NCBI GenBank assembly: GCA_002717365.1
Contig: PBDJ01000041.1
Span: 1-64,000, forward strand
Direction of reading: 5' to 3'
DNA length: 64,000 bases
From: Acidimicrobiaceae bacterium
GTDB taxonomy: Bacteria > Actinomycetota > Acidimicrobiia > Acidimicrobiales > MedAcidi-G1
In this document: piece after piece, positions 36,184 through 45,547 of the stretch
Layout: each line of letters begins with the position of its first letter
Position numbering within the stretch: position 1 is the stretch's first letter
The notes under the pieces: generated by a model
Database searches by the model: none
What the model was told of the DNA's origin: nothing
Seen by the model: only the letters and a program-made list of their open reading frames with translations
Program-made: the position numbers and the translations under genes

Positions 36184-37566
36184 ATGCGCTACGTCAGCAC
36201 CCGTGGGGCGGCTCCGGTCCTGGAGTTCGGGGATGCCCTGCTCGCCGGCTTGGCTTCCGACGGGGGGCTTTACGTGCCGGAGTCCTGGTCGGCCCTGCCC
36301 GAAGGTGGGCGGGGCAATTACGTGGAGACGGCGATCGAAATCATGGCCCTGTTCGTGGGCAACGCCATCAGTCGGGACGACCTCGCCGCCATGGTGTCTG
36401 ACGCCTACGCCACGTTTGACACCCCAGAGGTAACGCCGCTTGTCGAGTTGCACGATGGTATTCACCTACTGGAGCTCTTTCACGGCCCGACGCTGGCCTT
36501 CAAGGACATAGCCCTCCAGATGGTCGGACGGCTCTTCGACTACGAGCTAGATCGGCGGGGCCAGCGGGTGACCGTCGTGGGAGCAACATCGGGAGACACG
36601 GGATCGGCGGCTATCGAAGCCTGTCGGGACCGCGAGAACGTTGACGTCATCATCTTGCACCCGGCCGACCGGGTGTCTGACGTGCAGCGCCGGCAGATGA
36701 CCACCGTGGAGGCCGACAACGTGCACAACGTGGCCGTGGAGGGCACCTTTGACGACTGCCAGGACCTGGTTAAGGCCATGTTCGCCGACGTGGCCTTCCG
36801 GGACCAGGTGCGACTGTCGGCCGTGAACTCCATCAACTGGGCCCGGGTGATGGCTCAAATCGTCTACTACGTGGTGGCCGCCGAGCGGCTGGGGGGCCGC
36901 CGGTCTCCGGTGGCATTCGCCGTACCCACTGGGAATTTCGGGAACGTCTTCGCCGGACACGTGGCCCGGCGCGTCGGCCTGAACGTCCCTCAACTAGTGG
37001 TTGGAACCAACACCAACGACGTCCTGACGCAGTTCTTCACCGAGGGCACCATGGCCATCGCTGAGGTGGTACCGACCACCTCGCCCAGCATGGATATCCA
37101 GATCTCGTCCAACCTTGAGCGGCTGCTGTACGAGATCTTGGACCGCGACGGTGCTGAGGTGGCCGCTCGTCTGGACGCTTTCCGGTCCACCGGCCGCTTC
37201 CAGCTGAACCCAGAACACCATGCTGCCCTGTCCGATAATTGGTCAGCGGCCCGTTTCGGCGACGACATAGTCAAGGACTGCATCGCCGCAGAGGCGGACC
37301 GGTCGGGAATCGTGCTCGATCCTCACACCGCAGTCGGCGTGCTGGCCGGTCGGGCCGCCCGTCGCGACCCTTCGATCCCTCTAGTGGCCCTAGCTACGGC
37401 CCACCCGGCCAAGTTCCCGGATGCCGTAGAGGCGGCCACCGGGGTCCGGCCCGAGCTGCCGGACCGTCTAGCCGGCCTCCACGACCGTCCGGAACGCCTA
37501 ACCCGGATGCCCAACGACCTGGCCGTCGTGCAGGAGTTCGTCGAGGCGCACCGGCGTGTCCGATGA
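36184..37566 (+). CDS. thrC: Threonine synthase
   Basis: The 460-residue PLP enzyme of the long (E. coli/yeast-like) type has the PLP lysine in LAFKDIALQ (Lys107) and the phosphate-binding loop GATSGDTGSAA. It converts O-phosphohomoserine to threonine, so it needs a homoserine kinase. No classical thrB is present next to it; the following gene is an ApgM-type protein instead. Confidence 0.96.
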   Translation: MRYVSTRGAAPVLEFGDALLAGLASDGGLYVPESWSALPEGGRGNYVETAIEIMALFVGNAISRDDLAAMVSDAYATFDTPEVTPLVELHDGIHLLELFHGPTLAFKDIALQMVGRLFDYELDRRGQRVTVVGATSGDTGSAAIEACRDRENVDVIILHPADRVSDVQRRQMTTVEADNVHNVAVEGTFDDCQDLVKAMFADVAFRDQVRLSAVNSINWARVMAQIVYYVVAAERLGGRRSPVAFAVPTGNFGNVFAGHVARRVGLNVPQLVVGTNTNDVLTQFFTEGTMAIAEVVPTTSPSMDIQISSNLERLLYEILDRDGAEVAARLDAFRSTGRFQLNPEHHAALSDNWSAARFGDDIVKDCIAAEADRSGIVLDPHTAVGVLAGRAARRDPSIPLVALATAHPAKFPDAVEAATGVRPELPDRLAGLHDRPERLTRMPNDLAVVQEFVEAHRRVR

Positions 37567-37618
37567 CCAGAGAAAGCGCTGTGGTCCCCAACGGCCTCTC
37601 TGACAGGATGATCGGCCT

Positions 37619-38767
37619 GTGAAGCATGTGATCTGCATCCCCGACGGCTGTGCTGACCTTCCGGTTCCCGAGCTGGACGGCTATACCCCGCTGGAGGTTG
37701 CTCACACCCCCGTCCTAGACGCCCTAGCCGCTCGGGCCACAGTGGGTCGGGCGGCCGTAATCCCCGAGGGAATGTCTCCGGGAAGCGATGTGGGCAATAT
37801 GTCGATTCTGGGTTTCGACCCAACCGAGTACCACACCGGCCGAGCCCCCATTGAAGTAGCGGCGATGGGCCACACCCTGCGTCCCGACCAGACGGCCTTC
37901 CGCTGCAACCTGGTCGTCGTTCGCGACGGCGTGATGGTCGACTACGCAGGGGCTAACCCAACCAACGAGGAGGGCGCTGCCGTGATAGCCGGCCTCCAGG
38001 AGGCCCTAGCCGGCGCCCACGAGGGCCTGGAGTTCCTAGCCGGAGTCGGCTTTCGCAACGCCCTGATTGCTCCCGAGGCGTGGCTGGATGCCGACTGCAC
38101 CCCGCCCCATGACCTGTCCGGGGCCCCAATCGTGAACCCGTCGGGTCCGGCCGGCGGGGCATTGACCGACCTTATGGAGAGTTCGAAGGAGGTCTTGGCT
38201 GGCTTCGATCTGGAGGCCAACCAGATCTGGCTGTGGGGCCAAGGATTCCAACCGCGGATCCCATCGTTTCGAGACACCCACGGCGTAGAGGCCGGCCTGG
38301 TCACGGCCGTGGACCTCGTCCGAGGTATCGGAGTGTTGTCGGGCATGAAGATCTGTGACATCCCGGGGGCTACCGGGTGGTACGACACGGACTACGAGGG
38401 CAAGCGAGACGTCGCCCTGGCCGAGTTAAAGGCCGGCCTAGACCTGTTCGTTATTCACGTAGAGGCCACTGATGAGGCCGGCCACGCCGGAGACGTGGCT
38501 GAGAAGGTAGAGGCTCTAGAGAACTGGGACCGCCGGATTCTGGCCGACCTGTTGACCGGTCTGGATGACCTGGGGCCGTGGCGACTCCTGATGCTGCCCG
38601 ACCACGCCACGCCGTTGACCACTCGGACTCACACTCCCGACCCTGTGCCCTACCTGTTGGCGGATTCGGAGGTGGATGGCCCCGGTGGAACCTTCACTGA
38701 GGCCGGTGTGGCCGACCGGGAACCAATTCCAGGACACCACTTGGTTTCCCGTCTCCTAGCCCCCTGA
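37619..38767 (+). CDS. ApgM-type protein; candidate non-classical homoserine kinase
   Basis: This 382-residue protein belongs to the archaeal-type, cofactor-independent phosphoglycerate mutase superfamily, related to alkaline phosphatase. Metal-binding residues are visible in IPDGCAD, PEGMSPGSDVGNMSILGFDP (split), HVEATDEAGHAGD and LPDHATPL. The start is the GTG at 37619. Synteny is the telling point: it stands between thrC and rho, where actinobacteria usually have thrB. A subfamily of ApgM proteins has been proposed as alternative homoserine kinases, so this is the likely role. The glycolytic mutase role remains possible. Confidence 0.75.
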   Translation: MKHVICIPDGCADLPVPELDGYTPLEVAHTPVLDALAARATVGRAAVIPEGMSPGSDVGNMSILGFDPTEYHTGRAPIEVAAMGHTLRPDQTAFRCNLVVVRDGVMVDYAGANPTNEEGAAVIAGLQEALAGAHEGLEFLAGVGFRNALIAPEAWLDADCTPPHDLSGAPIVNPSGPAGGALTDLMESSKEVLAGFDLEANQIWLWGQGFQPRIPSFRDTHGVEAGLVTAVDLVRGIGVLSGMKICDIPGATGWYDTDYEGKRDVALAELKAGLDLFVIHVEATDEAGHAGDVAEKVEALENWDRRILADLLTGLDDLGPWRLLMLPDHATPLTTRTHTPDPVPYLLADSEVDGPGGTFTEAGVADREPIPGHHLVSRLLAP

Positions 38768-38798
38768 CCTGCTCCGATCCCTGTCGTTGCAACGGTGG

Positions 38799-38828
38799 TT
38801 GCCGTCGTTCACGTCGATTAGATACAAT
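38799..38828 (+). promoter_or_regulatory. Candidate sigma-70-type promoter of rho
   Basis: A -35-like TTGCCG (38799-38804) and a -10 TACAAT (38823-38828) are separated by 18 bp, in the only sizeable gap in this block. Transcription would start near 38835, leaving a leader of about 215 bases before rho. The match is good by eye; the start site is not measured. Confidence 0.5.
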
Positions 38829-39050
38829 GGAGGTGTCGTCAGGTGGGCGACGGTTCCCGCGAGATTTCCTTCGTGCCACCACGTGTCCGTGGCGGGATCA
38901 CACGATCGGCCTCGGGACCACCGCTCGACGACACGCCCTCCGTTCCGCTAAGCGGGTCCACGGATGGCAGTCCCCCCTCCCGTACCGTCCCGGTCGGGAG
39001 CAAATCAGACGGGCCATTGGGTCCGAAGAATATATAGAGGTGTTGTGAGC
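38829..39050 (+). promoter_or_regulatory. rho: Long rho leader region, possible attenuator
   Basis: About 215 transcribed bases precede rho. It holds short inverted repeats, such as CCACGTGTCCGTGG near 38879, and two overlapping open frames without clear ribosome sites, one ending at 39048 only 2 bp before the rho ATG. Rho genes in several bacteria autoregulate by attenuation in a leader, so a similar control is plausible. No known riboswitch fold is recognised. Confidence 0.35.
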
Positions 39051-40718
39051 ATGGACTCCACCCAGTTGGAACGCGGAGCGTTGGAGAGTAAAGACCGCGA
39101 TGAACTGACCACGATCGCCAACGCGCTTGGCGGCAAGCCTGGTTCGCGAGCCCGCAAGGCTGAGATCGTGGACCTGATTCTGGATTTGACCGGTACTGGG
39201 TCGAATGGTTCGTCGCCGGACTCGGCGGGGTCTGTCGAAGAGCCCCCGGCCGAGTGGGAGGTCGCGGTGAACGCCGAGGAAGCGACTGTCGAGAAGGTGA
39301 CCGACGAGAAGTCTGAGGACGTCGGTGACGATGCCGAATCATCGGACGGCGGGAAGGCCGATACCACGACCGACCGAGGTGACGGTGAAGGCGACTCCGT
39401 CCGGGCCGATAGCCGGAACTCCGGACAGGACAGCGGACGACAGAACCAGAGTCGGGGACAGCATCAAAACCGCGGCCAGCAGAGCGACCAGAGCGAGCCG
39501 GGAAACCGCCGTCGCCGTCGGCGTGGACGCGAGAGGGACCAGGGGCCTGAAGAGCCGTGGGACGGCGAGCCGGTGGCGGTCTCTGGCCACCTAGACCTAC
39601 GGGATGAGGGATACGGCTTCCTCCGTACCTCCGGCTTCAAGCCATCCAAGAGCGACGCCTATGTCTCGGTCAAGCAGGTTCGCCAGTTCGGTCTCCGCAA
39701 GGGCGATCAGATTGTTGGAGCGTCGCGTCCGGCTAATCGCAGCGAGAAGAACCCCGCCCTGCTTCGGGTGGATTCTGTGAACGGTGCGGATCCCGAGAAG
39801 GCTAAGGGTCGTCCGAAGTTCGAAGACCTCACGCCGCTATTCCCGGACGAGAAACTCAAGATGGAGGTCGGTGACGATCCCACCAACATGACGGCCCGGA
39901 TAATCGACCTGCTCTGTCCGGTGGGCAAAGGCCAGCGCGGGATGATCGTCTCACCCCCCAAGGCAGGCAAGACCACCATCGTCAAGTCCATCGTCCGGTC
40001 GATCGAGACCAACCATCCTGAGGTCAAGCTCATCGTCCTGCTGGTCGACGAGCGACCCGAGGAGGTCACTGACATGCGTCGCTGGATGCTGCGCGGAGAG
40101 GTGGTGGGATCCACCTTCGACCGTCCTAGCGATGAGCACACCCACCTGGCCGAGGTCACCATCGAGCGGGCTAAACGGATGGTGGAGTACGGCGAGGACG
40201 TGGTGATTGTGCTCGACGGCATCACCCGCCTCTCCCGGGCCTACAACCTGGCAGCCGGCCCAGGCACCGGACGCATCATGTCCGGTGGGTTGGACACCGG
40301 CGCCCTCTACCCACCCAAGAGGTTCTTCGGTGCAGCCCGCAACGTAGAGGAGGGTGGTTCGCTGACCATCCTGGCCACAGCCTTGGTCGACACCGGTTCC
40401 AAGATGGACGAGGTGATCTTCGAGGAGTTCAAAGGCACCGGCAACATGGAGCTTCGCCTGGACCGGCGTATTTCCGAGAGGCGGATCTATCCGGCTATCG
40501 ACGTGAACGCTTCATCCACCCGTCACGAGGAACTTCTGTTCGAGCGTAAGCAGCTCAACCAGGTGTGGAAGTTGCGCCGGGTGCTCAACGGCTTGGCCAA
40601 CGACGGCGACGCCGGTGCAGCAGCCGGCCTCGAGCTTCTCATTGACCGACTCAAGACTTTCAACGACAACGACGAGTTCTTGGTGGAGATCGCCAAGGGA
40701 CCGAGCATGGGTGCCTGA
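39051..40718 (+). CDS. rho: Transcription termination factor Rho
   Basis: The 555-residue protein has a Rho N-terminal helical domain (about 1-50), a disordered, acidic then Arg/Gln/Asn-rich insert (about 50-172), the cold-shock RNA-binding domain ([17 protein letters not shown]), and the RecA-like ATPase core with Walker A PPKAGKTT, Walker [10 protein letters not shown] and the Q-loop [15 protein letters not shown]. The long insert is known in high-GC actinobacterial Rho. ATG at 39051 or GTG at 39045 could be the start; an AGAGG site lies at 39036. Rho is a hexameric helicase that terminates transcription. Confidence 0.97.
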   Translation: MDSTQLERGALESKDRDELTTIANALGGKPGSRARKAEIVDLILDLTGTGSNGSSPDSAGSVEEPPAEWEVAVNAEEATVEKVTDEKSEDVGDDAESSDGGKADTTTDRGDGEGDSVRADSRNSGQDSGRQNQSRGQHQNRGQQSDQSEPGNRRRRRRGRERDQGPEEPWDGEPVAVSGHLDLRDEGYGFLRTSGFKPSKSDAYVSVKQVRQFGLRKGDQIVGASRPANRSEKNPALLRVDSVNGADPEKAKGRPKFEDLTPLFPDEKLKMEVGDDPTNMTARIIDLLCPVGKGQRGMIVSPPKAGKTTIVKSIVRSIETNHPEVKLIVLLVDERPEEVTDMRRWMLRGEVVGSTFDRPSDEHTHLAEVTIERAKRMVEYGEDVVIVLDGITRLSRAYNLAAGPGTGRIMSGGLDTGALYPPKRFFGAARNVEEGGSLTILATALVDTGSKMDEVIFEEFKGTGNMELRLDRRISERRIYPAIDVNASSTRHEELLFERKQLNQVWKLRRVLNGLANDGDAGAAAGLELLIDRLKTFNDNDEFLVEIAKGPSMGA

Positions 40719-40776
40719 TCGACACCCGTCACTACAGGTTGTCGACGATCCGAACGCACCGCAGACTGGACCCGTT

Positions 40777-41031
40777 ATGAAGCAGGACATCCACCCGAAC
40801 TACCGGCCGGTGGTCTTCCAAGACCTCAGCGAGGGCACGAACTTCGTGATCCGGTCGACCGTCGAGACCGACGACACCATCACCTTGGACGATGGCGTGG
40901 AGTATCCACTAGTCAAGGTGGAAATCTCGTCGGCTAGCCACCCATTCTTCACCGGCACGATGAAGATCGTGGATACCGCCGGCCGGGTGGAGCGCTTCGA
41001 GCGCCGCTACGGCAAGCGCCGTAAGGGTTAA
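40777..41031 (+). CDS. rpmE: Large ribosomal subunit protein bL31, type B (zinc-free)
   Basis: The 84-residue protein starts [16 protein letters not shown] and contains [14 protein letters not shown]-like residues and a C-terminal RRYGKR. It lacks the CxxC zinc-binding cysteines of the standard L31, so it is the type B form. In many bacteria the zinc-free paralogue is made under zinc limitation, but here it occupies the usual rpmE place between rho and prfA and may be the only copy. Confidence 0.93.
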   Translation: MKQDIHPNYRPVVFQDLSEGTNFVIRSTVETDDTITLDDGVEYPLVKVEISSASHPFFTGTMKIVDTAGRVERFERRYGKRRKG

Positions 41032-41073
41032 ACCCAAGCATCCGGCCCGGCGTCCCGACGGGTCGTTGAAGTC

Positions 41074-42069
41074 GTGACCCCCGCTCCAGAGCGTCGTCTC
41101 TCCCTCCGAGGCGCCAAGTTGCGCGCCCTGATATCCGACGCGATAGGCGAGCCAGCGTCCGACCTGGAGTCTGACGGCGACCAATGCTTCGATGGCACCC
41201 GGCTGTGGGTGCTGGCCGACGAGGACGATCCTGGGAGCGCTCTGGGTGGCGCCGTGTTCCGGTCCATCCGGTTCGGTGAGGCACCGATGACCGTCTGCTT
41301 CGACGATGGGGAGGCAGCCGCCGAAGCCGCTCGCCGGGCCGAAGCTCTCCTCCCTGCACCAGACGTCCGACAGGTCGACGGTCGTCGGCTGGTCGAGGTT
41401 GTGCCCGCCGAGGCACCCACCGTCGTGGACCCGCCCGGGGTCCTGGTCGGGTTCGAGGACCTATGTCGGAGCGTGGGGGTTGAGCCGGTGGTCGAACACG
41501 GGATCTGGCGTGGGGAAGTGGCCGGTCTCGAGGTTGTCCGGGTGGTCGATGACCCGGAACTAGGAAATCATGTCCAGGTCGGGGTAGGGCGTTTCGATCG
41601 TGAGGCAGGGAAGCTCCTGCACGCCGACCAACCACAGAGCGAGTCGCTGGCCGCAGCGGCTGACCTGGTACGAGCCCATCGTCGACCCGGCACCGGCGCC
41701 CATCCGCTGTCCACGCTGTGCCGGGAGCGTTGGCTCCGGCGGGACCTATGCGCCGACCCGTCCCCGGTGGGCCTGGTTGATCTGGAACCCGTAGATCCCG
41801 CCGACCAGCGGGCCAACCTCCGCGACCCGGCGCCGGCGCCGGCATTGGGCACTGACTCGGATGGTCGGAGGGTGTTAGTGGTTTGCTCAGTGGGGGTGGA
41901 TCCGCAGGTCGTCTCGGCGACCGCCGCCCTGGTACTGCGCGAGTCGCCCGACCGGGTGGTGGTTGCCCTTCCAGATCGAGACGTCCTGGGCCCAGTGAAA
42001 CAGGCCCTGGCCCGCCTCCGGGTGCCAGTCGTCGTGGTCGGTACGGCGTGCGGCTGGGAAGAGGTCTGA
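41074..42069 (+). CDS. Uncharacterised protein between rpmE and prfA
   Basis: I do not recognise this 331-residue protein. It has an N-terminal basic start, a middle mixed alpha/beta part and a C-terminal segment (about 265-330) of alternating hydrophobic strands (RVLVVCSVGVDP, DRVVVALPDRDVLG, VPVVVVGTACGW) that suggests a Rossmann-like fold. No signal peptide, membrane span or known active-site motif is visible. The GTG at 41074 is the start. It is read in the same direction as rpmE and prfA and lies within their conserved block. Confidence 0.65.
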   Translation: MTPAPERRLSLRGAKLRALISDAIGEPASDLESDGDQCFDGTRLWVLADEDDPGSALGGAVFRSIRFGEAPMTVCFDDGEAAAEAARRAEALLPAPDVRQVDGRRLVEVVPAEAPTVVDPPGVLVGFEDLCRSVGVEPVVEHGIWRGEVAGLEVVRVVDDPELGNHVQVGVGRFDREAGKLLHADQPQSESLAAAADLVRAHRRPGTGAHPLSTLCRERWLRRDLCADPSPVGLVDLEPVDPADQRANLRDPAPAPALGTDSDGRRVLVVCSVGVDPQVVSATAALVLRESPDRVVVALPDRDVLGPVKQALARLRVPVVVVGTACGWEEV

Positions 42070-42136
42070 GCGGATCCATCCCGGGTAGTTGCCGCTCTGA
42101 CCGTTCTGTAGGGGGCCGGTCGGTACCCTGAACACG

Positions 42137-43213
42137 GTGCGTGAACAGGTGGAGGCCCTAGAGGCCGAGTACGCGGAGGTCGAAACCCAGTTGGCCAGTC
42201 CGGCGGTTATCGGGGACCCCGAACGGCTCCAGGCTGCGGGACGCCGGTTTAAGGAACTGGAGCAGGTTCTGGCCGTAGGGAGACCGTTGAGCCGCGCCCA
42301 GGATGACTTGGAGACGGCCCGGGAGTTGGCCGAGGAGGCGGAGGGTGACGAGCGCGAGCTCCTCCGGAACGAGATGGCCGACTTGGCGGCCGACATTGAA
42401 CGTCTGGAGGGTGAGCTGCGCTCCCTTCTTCTGCCCCGCGACCCCAATGACGGCCGCCCGGTGATCCTCGAGATCAGGGGCGCGGAGGGTGGCGAGGAGG
42501 CCAACCTCTTCGCCCGTGACCTTCACGAGATGTATTTGGCGCTGGCCGCCGTCCACGGCTGGTCGGTTGAGCCGATGGGGGCCCGGGAGTCCGACATGGG
42601 AGGCTTTAGCGAGGTCGCAGTACTGGTCAGCGGTGAGGATGCATGGACCCGTTTGAAGTACGAGGGCGGGGTTCACCGGGTCCAGCGGGTCCCGGTAACT
42701 GAGTCTCAAGGTCGGATTCACACATCGTCGGCGACGGTCAGCGTCCTGCCCGAGGCCGACGAGGTCGAGGTGGTAGTCGACGACAACGACCTTCAGGTCG
42801 ACGTATACCGGGCCTCCGGCCCGGGTGGTCAGTCGGTGAACACCACCGACTCGGCGGTCCGTGTCACTCACCTACCGACCGGTCTCGTGGTCTCCATGCA
42901 GGACGAGAAGAGTCAACTCCAGAACAAAGTGAAGGCGCTTCGGGTACTGCGAAGCCGGTTGCTCCAGATTGAACAGGAGCGGGCTCGTTCCGAGGCTTCG
43001 GAGGCCCGCCGGGGTCAGGTCGGCGGCGGGGGTCGATCGGAGAAAATCCGAACCTACAACTTCAAGGAGAACCGGGTCACCGACCATCGGATCGGACTGA
43101 CCCTCCACAGGCTGGACCGCATCCTGGCCGGAGACCTGGACGAGGTGACCGACGGTCTACTGGCCGACGAACGGACTCGACAGCTGGCTGAGGGTCTCGA
43201 CGGTGGGGACTGA
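42137..43213 (+). CDS. prfA: Peptide chain release factor 1
   Basis: The 358-residue protein carries the catalytic GGQ (residues 230-232) that triggers peptide release, and the stop-codon recognition PxT-type motif in RVPVTESQGR, which marks RF1 (UAA/UAG) rather than RF2. The start is the GTG at 42137. prmC, whose product methylates the GGQ glutamine, overlaps its end by 11 bp. Confidence 0.97.
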   Translation: MREQVEALEAEYAEVETQLASPAVIGDPERLQAAGRRFKELEQVLAVGRPLSRAQDDLETARELAEEAEGDERELLRNEMADLAADIERLEGELRSLLLPRDPNDGRPVILEIRGAEGGEEANLFARDLHEMYLALAAVHGWSVEPMGARESDMGGFSEVAVLVSGEDAWTRLKYEGGVHRVQRVPVTESQGRIHTSSATVSVLPEADEVEVVVDDNDLQVDVYRASGPGGQSVNTTDSAVRVTHLPTGLVVSMQDEKSQLQNKVKALRVLRSRLLQIEQERARSEASEARRGQVGGGGRSEKIRTYNFKENRVTDHRIGLTLHRLDRILAGDLDEVTDGLLADERTRQLAEGLDGGD

Positions 43214-44093
43214 TCCGACCGGCGACGAGGACACCATCGCCTGGCGAGAGGTCCTAGCCGAGACTGAGGCTCGGGTGGTGGCCGCCGGGCTTCCGGCCCA
43301 GGAGGCTCACTGGATCGTGGAGGAGGCATCCGGGAGCGGTCCGGGAGGCGGCCTGGACGATCCAGTGACCGCTCGGGGTATGACTCATCACGACGCCATG
43401 GTGGGTCGCCGCCTGGCCGGAGAGCCGTTGCAGTACGTCCTGGGACATTGGGCCTTCCGAAGGCTGGATTTAATGGTCGACCCGCGGGTATTGATCCCCA
43501 GACCGGAGACCGAGGTGGTGGCCGAGCTGGCCCTGGCCGAGGTGGACCGGGTGGCCGTCGGCCGGACCGATAGCCCTGTTCGGGTCGCGGACCTGGGTAC
43601 CGGATCGGGGGCCATCGGTCTGTCGATCGCCGCCGAGCGCACCGGAACCCGCGTGTGGTGCACTGACGTGTCGCTCGATGCCCTGGCCGTAGCCCGAGCC
43701 AACTGCACCGGGTTGGGGCAACCTGCCCAACGAGTGACCCTGGCCGAAGGGTCATGGTTTGAGGCGCTACCCACCGAGCTCGAATCCAGCTTCGACGTGG
43801 TGGTGGCCAATCCCCCCTACGTGGACCGGGCCGGAGACCTTCCGGTCGAAGTGGTTGGCTGGGAGCCGGCCGAGTCCCTGTTCGCAGACAGAGACGGTCG
43901 CGCCGACCTGGAGGCGCTAGTGGACGGTGCACAGACCTGGCTGGCCCCCGGGGGTGCCTTGGTGCTGGAGATGTCACCCGACCAAGTTGGGGACCTGGCT
44001 GCTCGCGCCCGGGAGGTCGGCTTCGACGAGGTGGAGATCCACCTCGACCTGACCGGACGGGACCGTGTGATGGTGGCCCGGTCGGCACGATGA
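43203..44093 (+). CDS. prmC: Release factor glutamine N5-methyltransferase
   Basis: The 296-residue enzyme has the SAM-binding DLGTGSGAIGLSIA and the catalytic NPPY motif at residues 203-206 (VVANPPYVDRAG). It methylates the GGQ glutamine of RF1 and RF2, raising release efficiency. The GTG start lies inside the end of prfA (11 bp overlap), and its stop overlaps tsaC by 4 bp, so the genes are coupled. Confidence 0.95.
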   Translation: MGTDPTGDEDTIAWREVLAETEARVVAAGLPAQEAHWIVEEASGSGPGGGLDDPVTARGMTHHDAMVGRRLAGEPLQYVLGHWAFRRLDLMVDPRVLIPRPETEVVAELALAEVDRVAVGRTDSPVRVADLGTGSGAIGLSIAAERTGTRVWCTDVSLDALAVARANCTGLGQPAQRVTLAEGSWFEALPTELESSFDVVVANPPYVDRAGDLPVEVVGWEPAESLFADRDGRADLEALVDGAQTWLAPGGALVLEMSPDQVGDLAARAREVGFDEVEIHLDLTGRDRVMVARSAR

Positions 44094-44755
44094 GCGAGTC
44101 CCTTACGTTGGACGTCGGAGCCGATCCGGCGGCCGCGGTAGCCGCCGCAGTGCGGGCGTTGTCCAACGGTGGCGTGGTGGTCCTCCCAACCGAGACGGTG
44201 TACGGCGTGGCCGCCCTGCCCTCGTGTCGCAATGCCATCGAAGAGGTCTTCCGACGAAAGGGCCGTCCCCCTGAACGCCTAGTGGCCGTGTTGGTGGCCG
44301 ATGACAATCAGGCCCGAGCGCTGGTAGAGGCCGACGACCGGTTCGAACACCTAGCGACGGCTTTCTGGCCCGGGCCGCTCACCGTGGTCGGACACCGTCG
44401 CAGTGGCGGGGACGATGACCTCTTCTTAGGCGATGGAGCGACCGAGAGAGGAGGGGCAACGGTAGGGGTGCGGTGGCCTGATCACGACCTGGTCCGGTCC
44501 ATTGCCGCCGAGGTCGGTCCGATCGCCACCACCTCGGCCAACCGGACTGGCCAACCGACCCCAGATACAGCCGCCGGGGCAGCCGCCGCTCTGGGCGGTG
44601 ACCTACTGGTCTTAGACGGGGGACCGTGTACCGGAGAACCATCCACCGTGGTCGACCTCACTGACCACCCGGCACGGGTGGTTCGCCGAGGGGCTATCAC
44701 CGAGAGCGATCTCGAACAGGCCGGAATCTCCGTGGAGGCCGCTGAACAGCGGTGA
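44090..44755 (+). CDS. tsaC: Threonylcarbamoyl-AMP synthase (Sua5/YrdC/YciO family)
   Basis: The 221-residue protein shows the YrdC signatures: LSNGGVVVLPTETVYGVAALP near the N-terminus (split), then VFRRKGRPPERLVAVL, WPGPLTVV and TTSANRTGQP. It makes threonylcarbamoyl-AMP for the t6A modification of tRNAs reading ANN codons. It is fused to nothing else and lacks the C-terminal Sua5 domain, so TsaC type fits. Its ATG overlaps prmC. Confidence 0.92.
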   Translation: MSESLTLDVGADPAAAVAAAVRALSNGGVVVLPTETVYGVAALPSCRNAIEEVFRRKGRPPERLVAVLVADDNQARALVEADDRFEHLATAFWPGPLTVVGHRRSGGDDDLFLGDGATERGGATVGVRWPDHDLVRSIAAEVGPIATTSANRTGQPTPDTAAGAAAALGGDLLVLDGGPCTGEPSTVVDLTDHPARVVRRGAITESDLEQAGISVEAAEQR

Positions 44756-44787
44756 TCCGAAGAGCGATCGACGGGTAGCCTCGCGCT

Positions 44788-45249
44788 ATGTATGCCGTCG
44801 CCGTCGGGTCCGACCACGCCGGATACGCCCTTAAGCAGCTGCTGGCCGACGAGTTGAGGGACTTGGGCCACGAGGTCTTGGACCTGGGTGCACACTCCAC
44901 CGAGCGGGTGGATTACCCGGACTTCGGCGCCGCGGTGGGACATTCCGTGGCTGACGGCGATGTCGACCTGGGGGTTTGCGTGTGCGGCTCGGGGATCGGC
45001 ATCGCTATGGCGGCCAACAAAATCGCGGGAATCCGTGCGGCCACCGTGCAGGACGCCGAATCGGCCCGCCTAGCAAGGGAGCACAACGACGCCAACGTCC
45101 TGTGCCTTGGCGAGCGCCTGATCGATGCCGAGGTAGCCGTCGATGCCCTCCGGGCCTGGCTGGACGCGGGGTTCGAGGGTGGTCGCCACGCTGGTCGGGT
45201 GGAGAAACTGGCCCAGCTGGACGGGCGAGCGACTGAGAGGAATCGGTGA
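44788..45249 (+). CDS. rpiB: Ribose 5-phosphate isomerase B
   Basis: The 153-residue protein has [11 protein letters not shown] at the N-terminus and the catalytic cysteine and loop [13 protein letters not shown], with the [19 protein letters not shown] strand typical of RpiB (split). It interconverts ribose 5-phosphate and ribulose 5-phosphate in the pentose phosphate pathway. Its stop overlaps the DUF3039 start by 4 bp. Confidence 0.94.
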   Translation: MYAVAVGSDHAGYALKQLLADELRDLGHEVLDLGAHSTERVDYPDFGAAVGHSVADGDVDLGVCVCGSGIGIAMAANKIAGIRAATVQDAESARLAREHNDANVLCLGERLIDAEVAVDALRAWLDAGFEGGRHAGRVEKLAQLDGRATERNR

Positions 45250-45524
45250 TCGACCGCGGAACTAGGACGGTTCGGCTCTCCGGCCCGGAGACAGCCACCC
45301 CGACGGAGACGGTCGTCGAGCCCACCGTGGACGACGGTGACCACGACCGGTTCGCCCACTTCGCCCGTAAGGCCGACATTGTGAAGTCAGCGGTGACGGG
45401 GAAGCCGATCGTGGCCCTCTGCGGCAAGGTGTGGGTCCCGGCCCGAAACCCCGACCGCTACCCGGTGTGCCCGACCTGTCGCGAGATTTACGAACGGAAG
45501 AAGGCCGGTGAGGCGGGCGCCTAG
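45246..45524 (+). CDS. DUF3039 family protein
   Basis: This 92-residue protein matches the actinobacterial DUF3039 family with the signature [39 protein letters not shown] and CPTCREIYE. The cysteine pairs suggest a metal site. Its function is unknown. The GTG start overlaps rpiB by 4 bp, and it closes the housekeeping block. Confidence 0.88.
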   Translation: MIDRGTRTVRLSGPETATPTETVVEPTVDDGDHDRFAHFARKADIVKSAVTGKPIVALCGKVWVPARNPDRYPVCPTCREIYERKKAGEAGA

Positions 45525-45547
45525 GCGCTAGCCCGTCGCCTTCCACC

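Noticed and set aside
40949-42079. A 376-residue minus-strand frame opposite the unknown gene between rpmE and prfA
   Set aside because: It is Pro/Arg-rich without hydrophobic patterning, while the plus-strand frame has strand-like segments and fits the direction of the block.
43054-44307. A 417-residue minus-strand frame opposite prfA, prmC and tsaC
   Set aside because: Three strongly recognised genes occupy the plus strand; the frame has low-complexity Arg/Pro composition.
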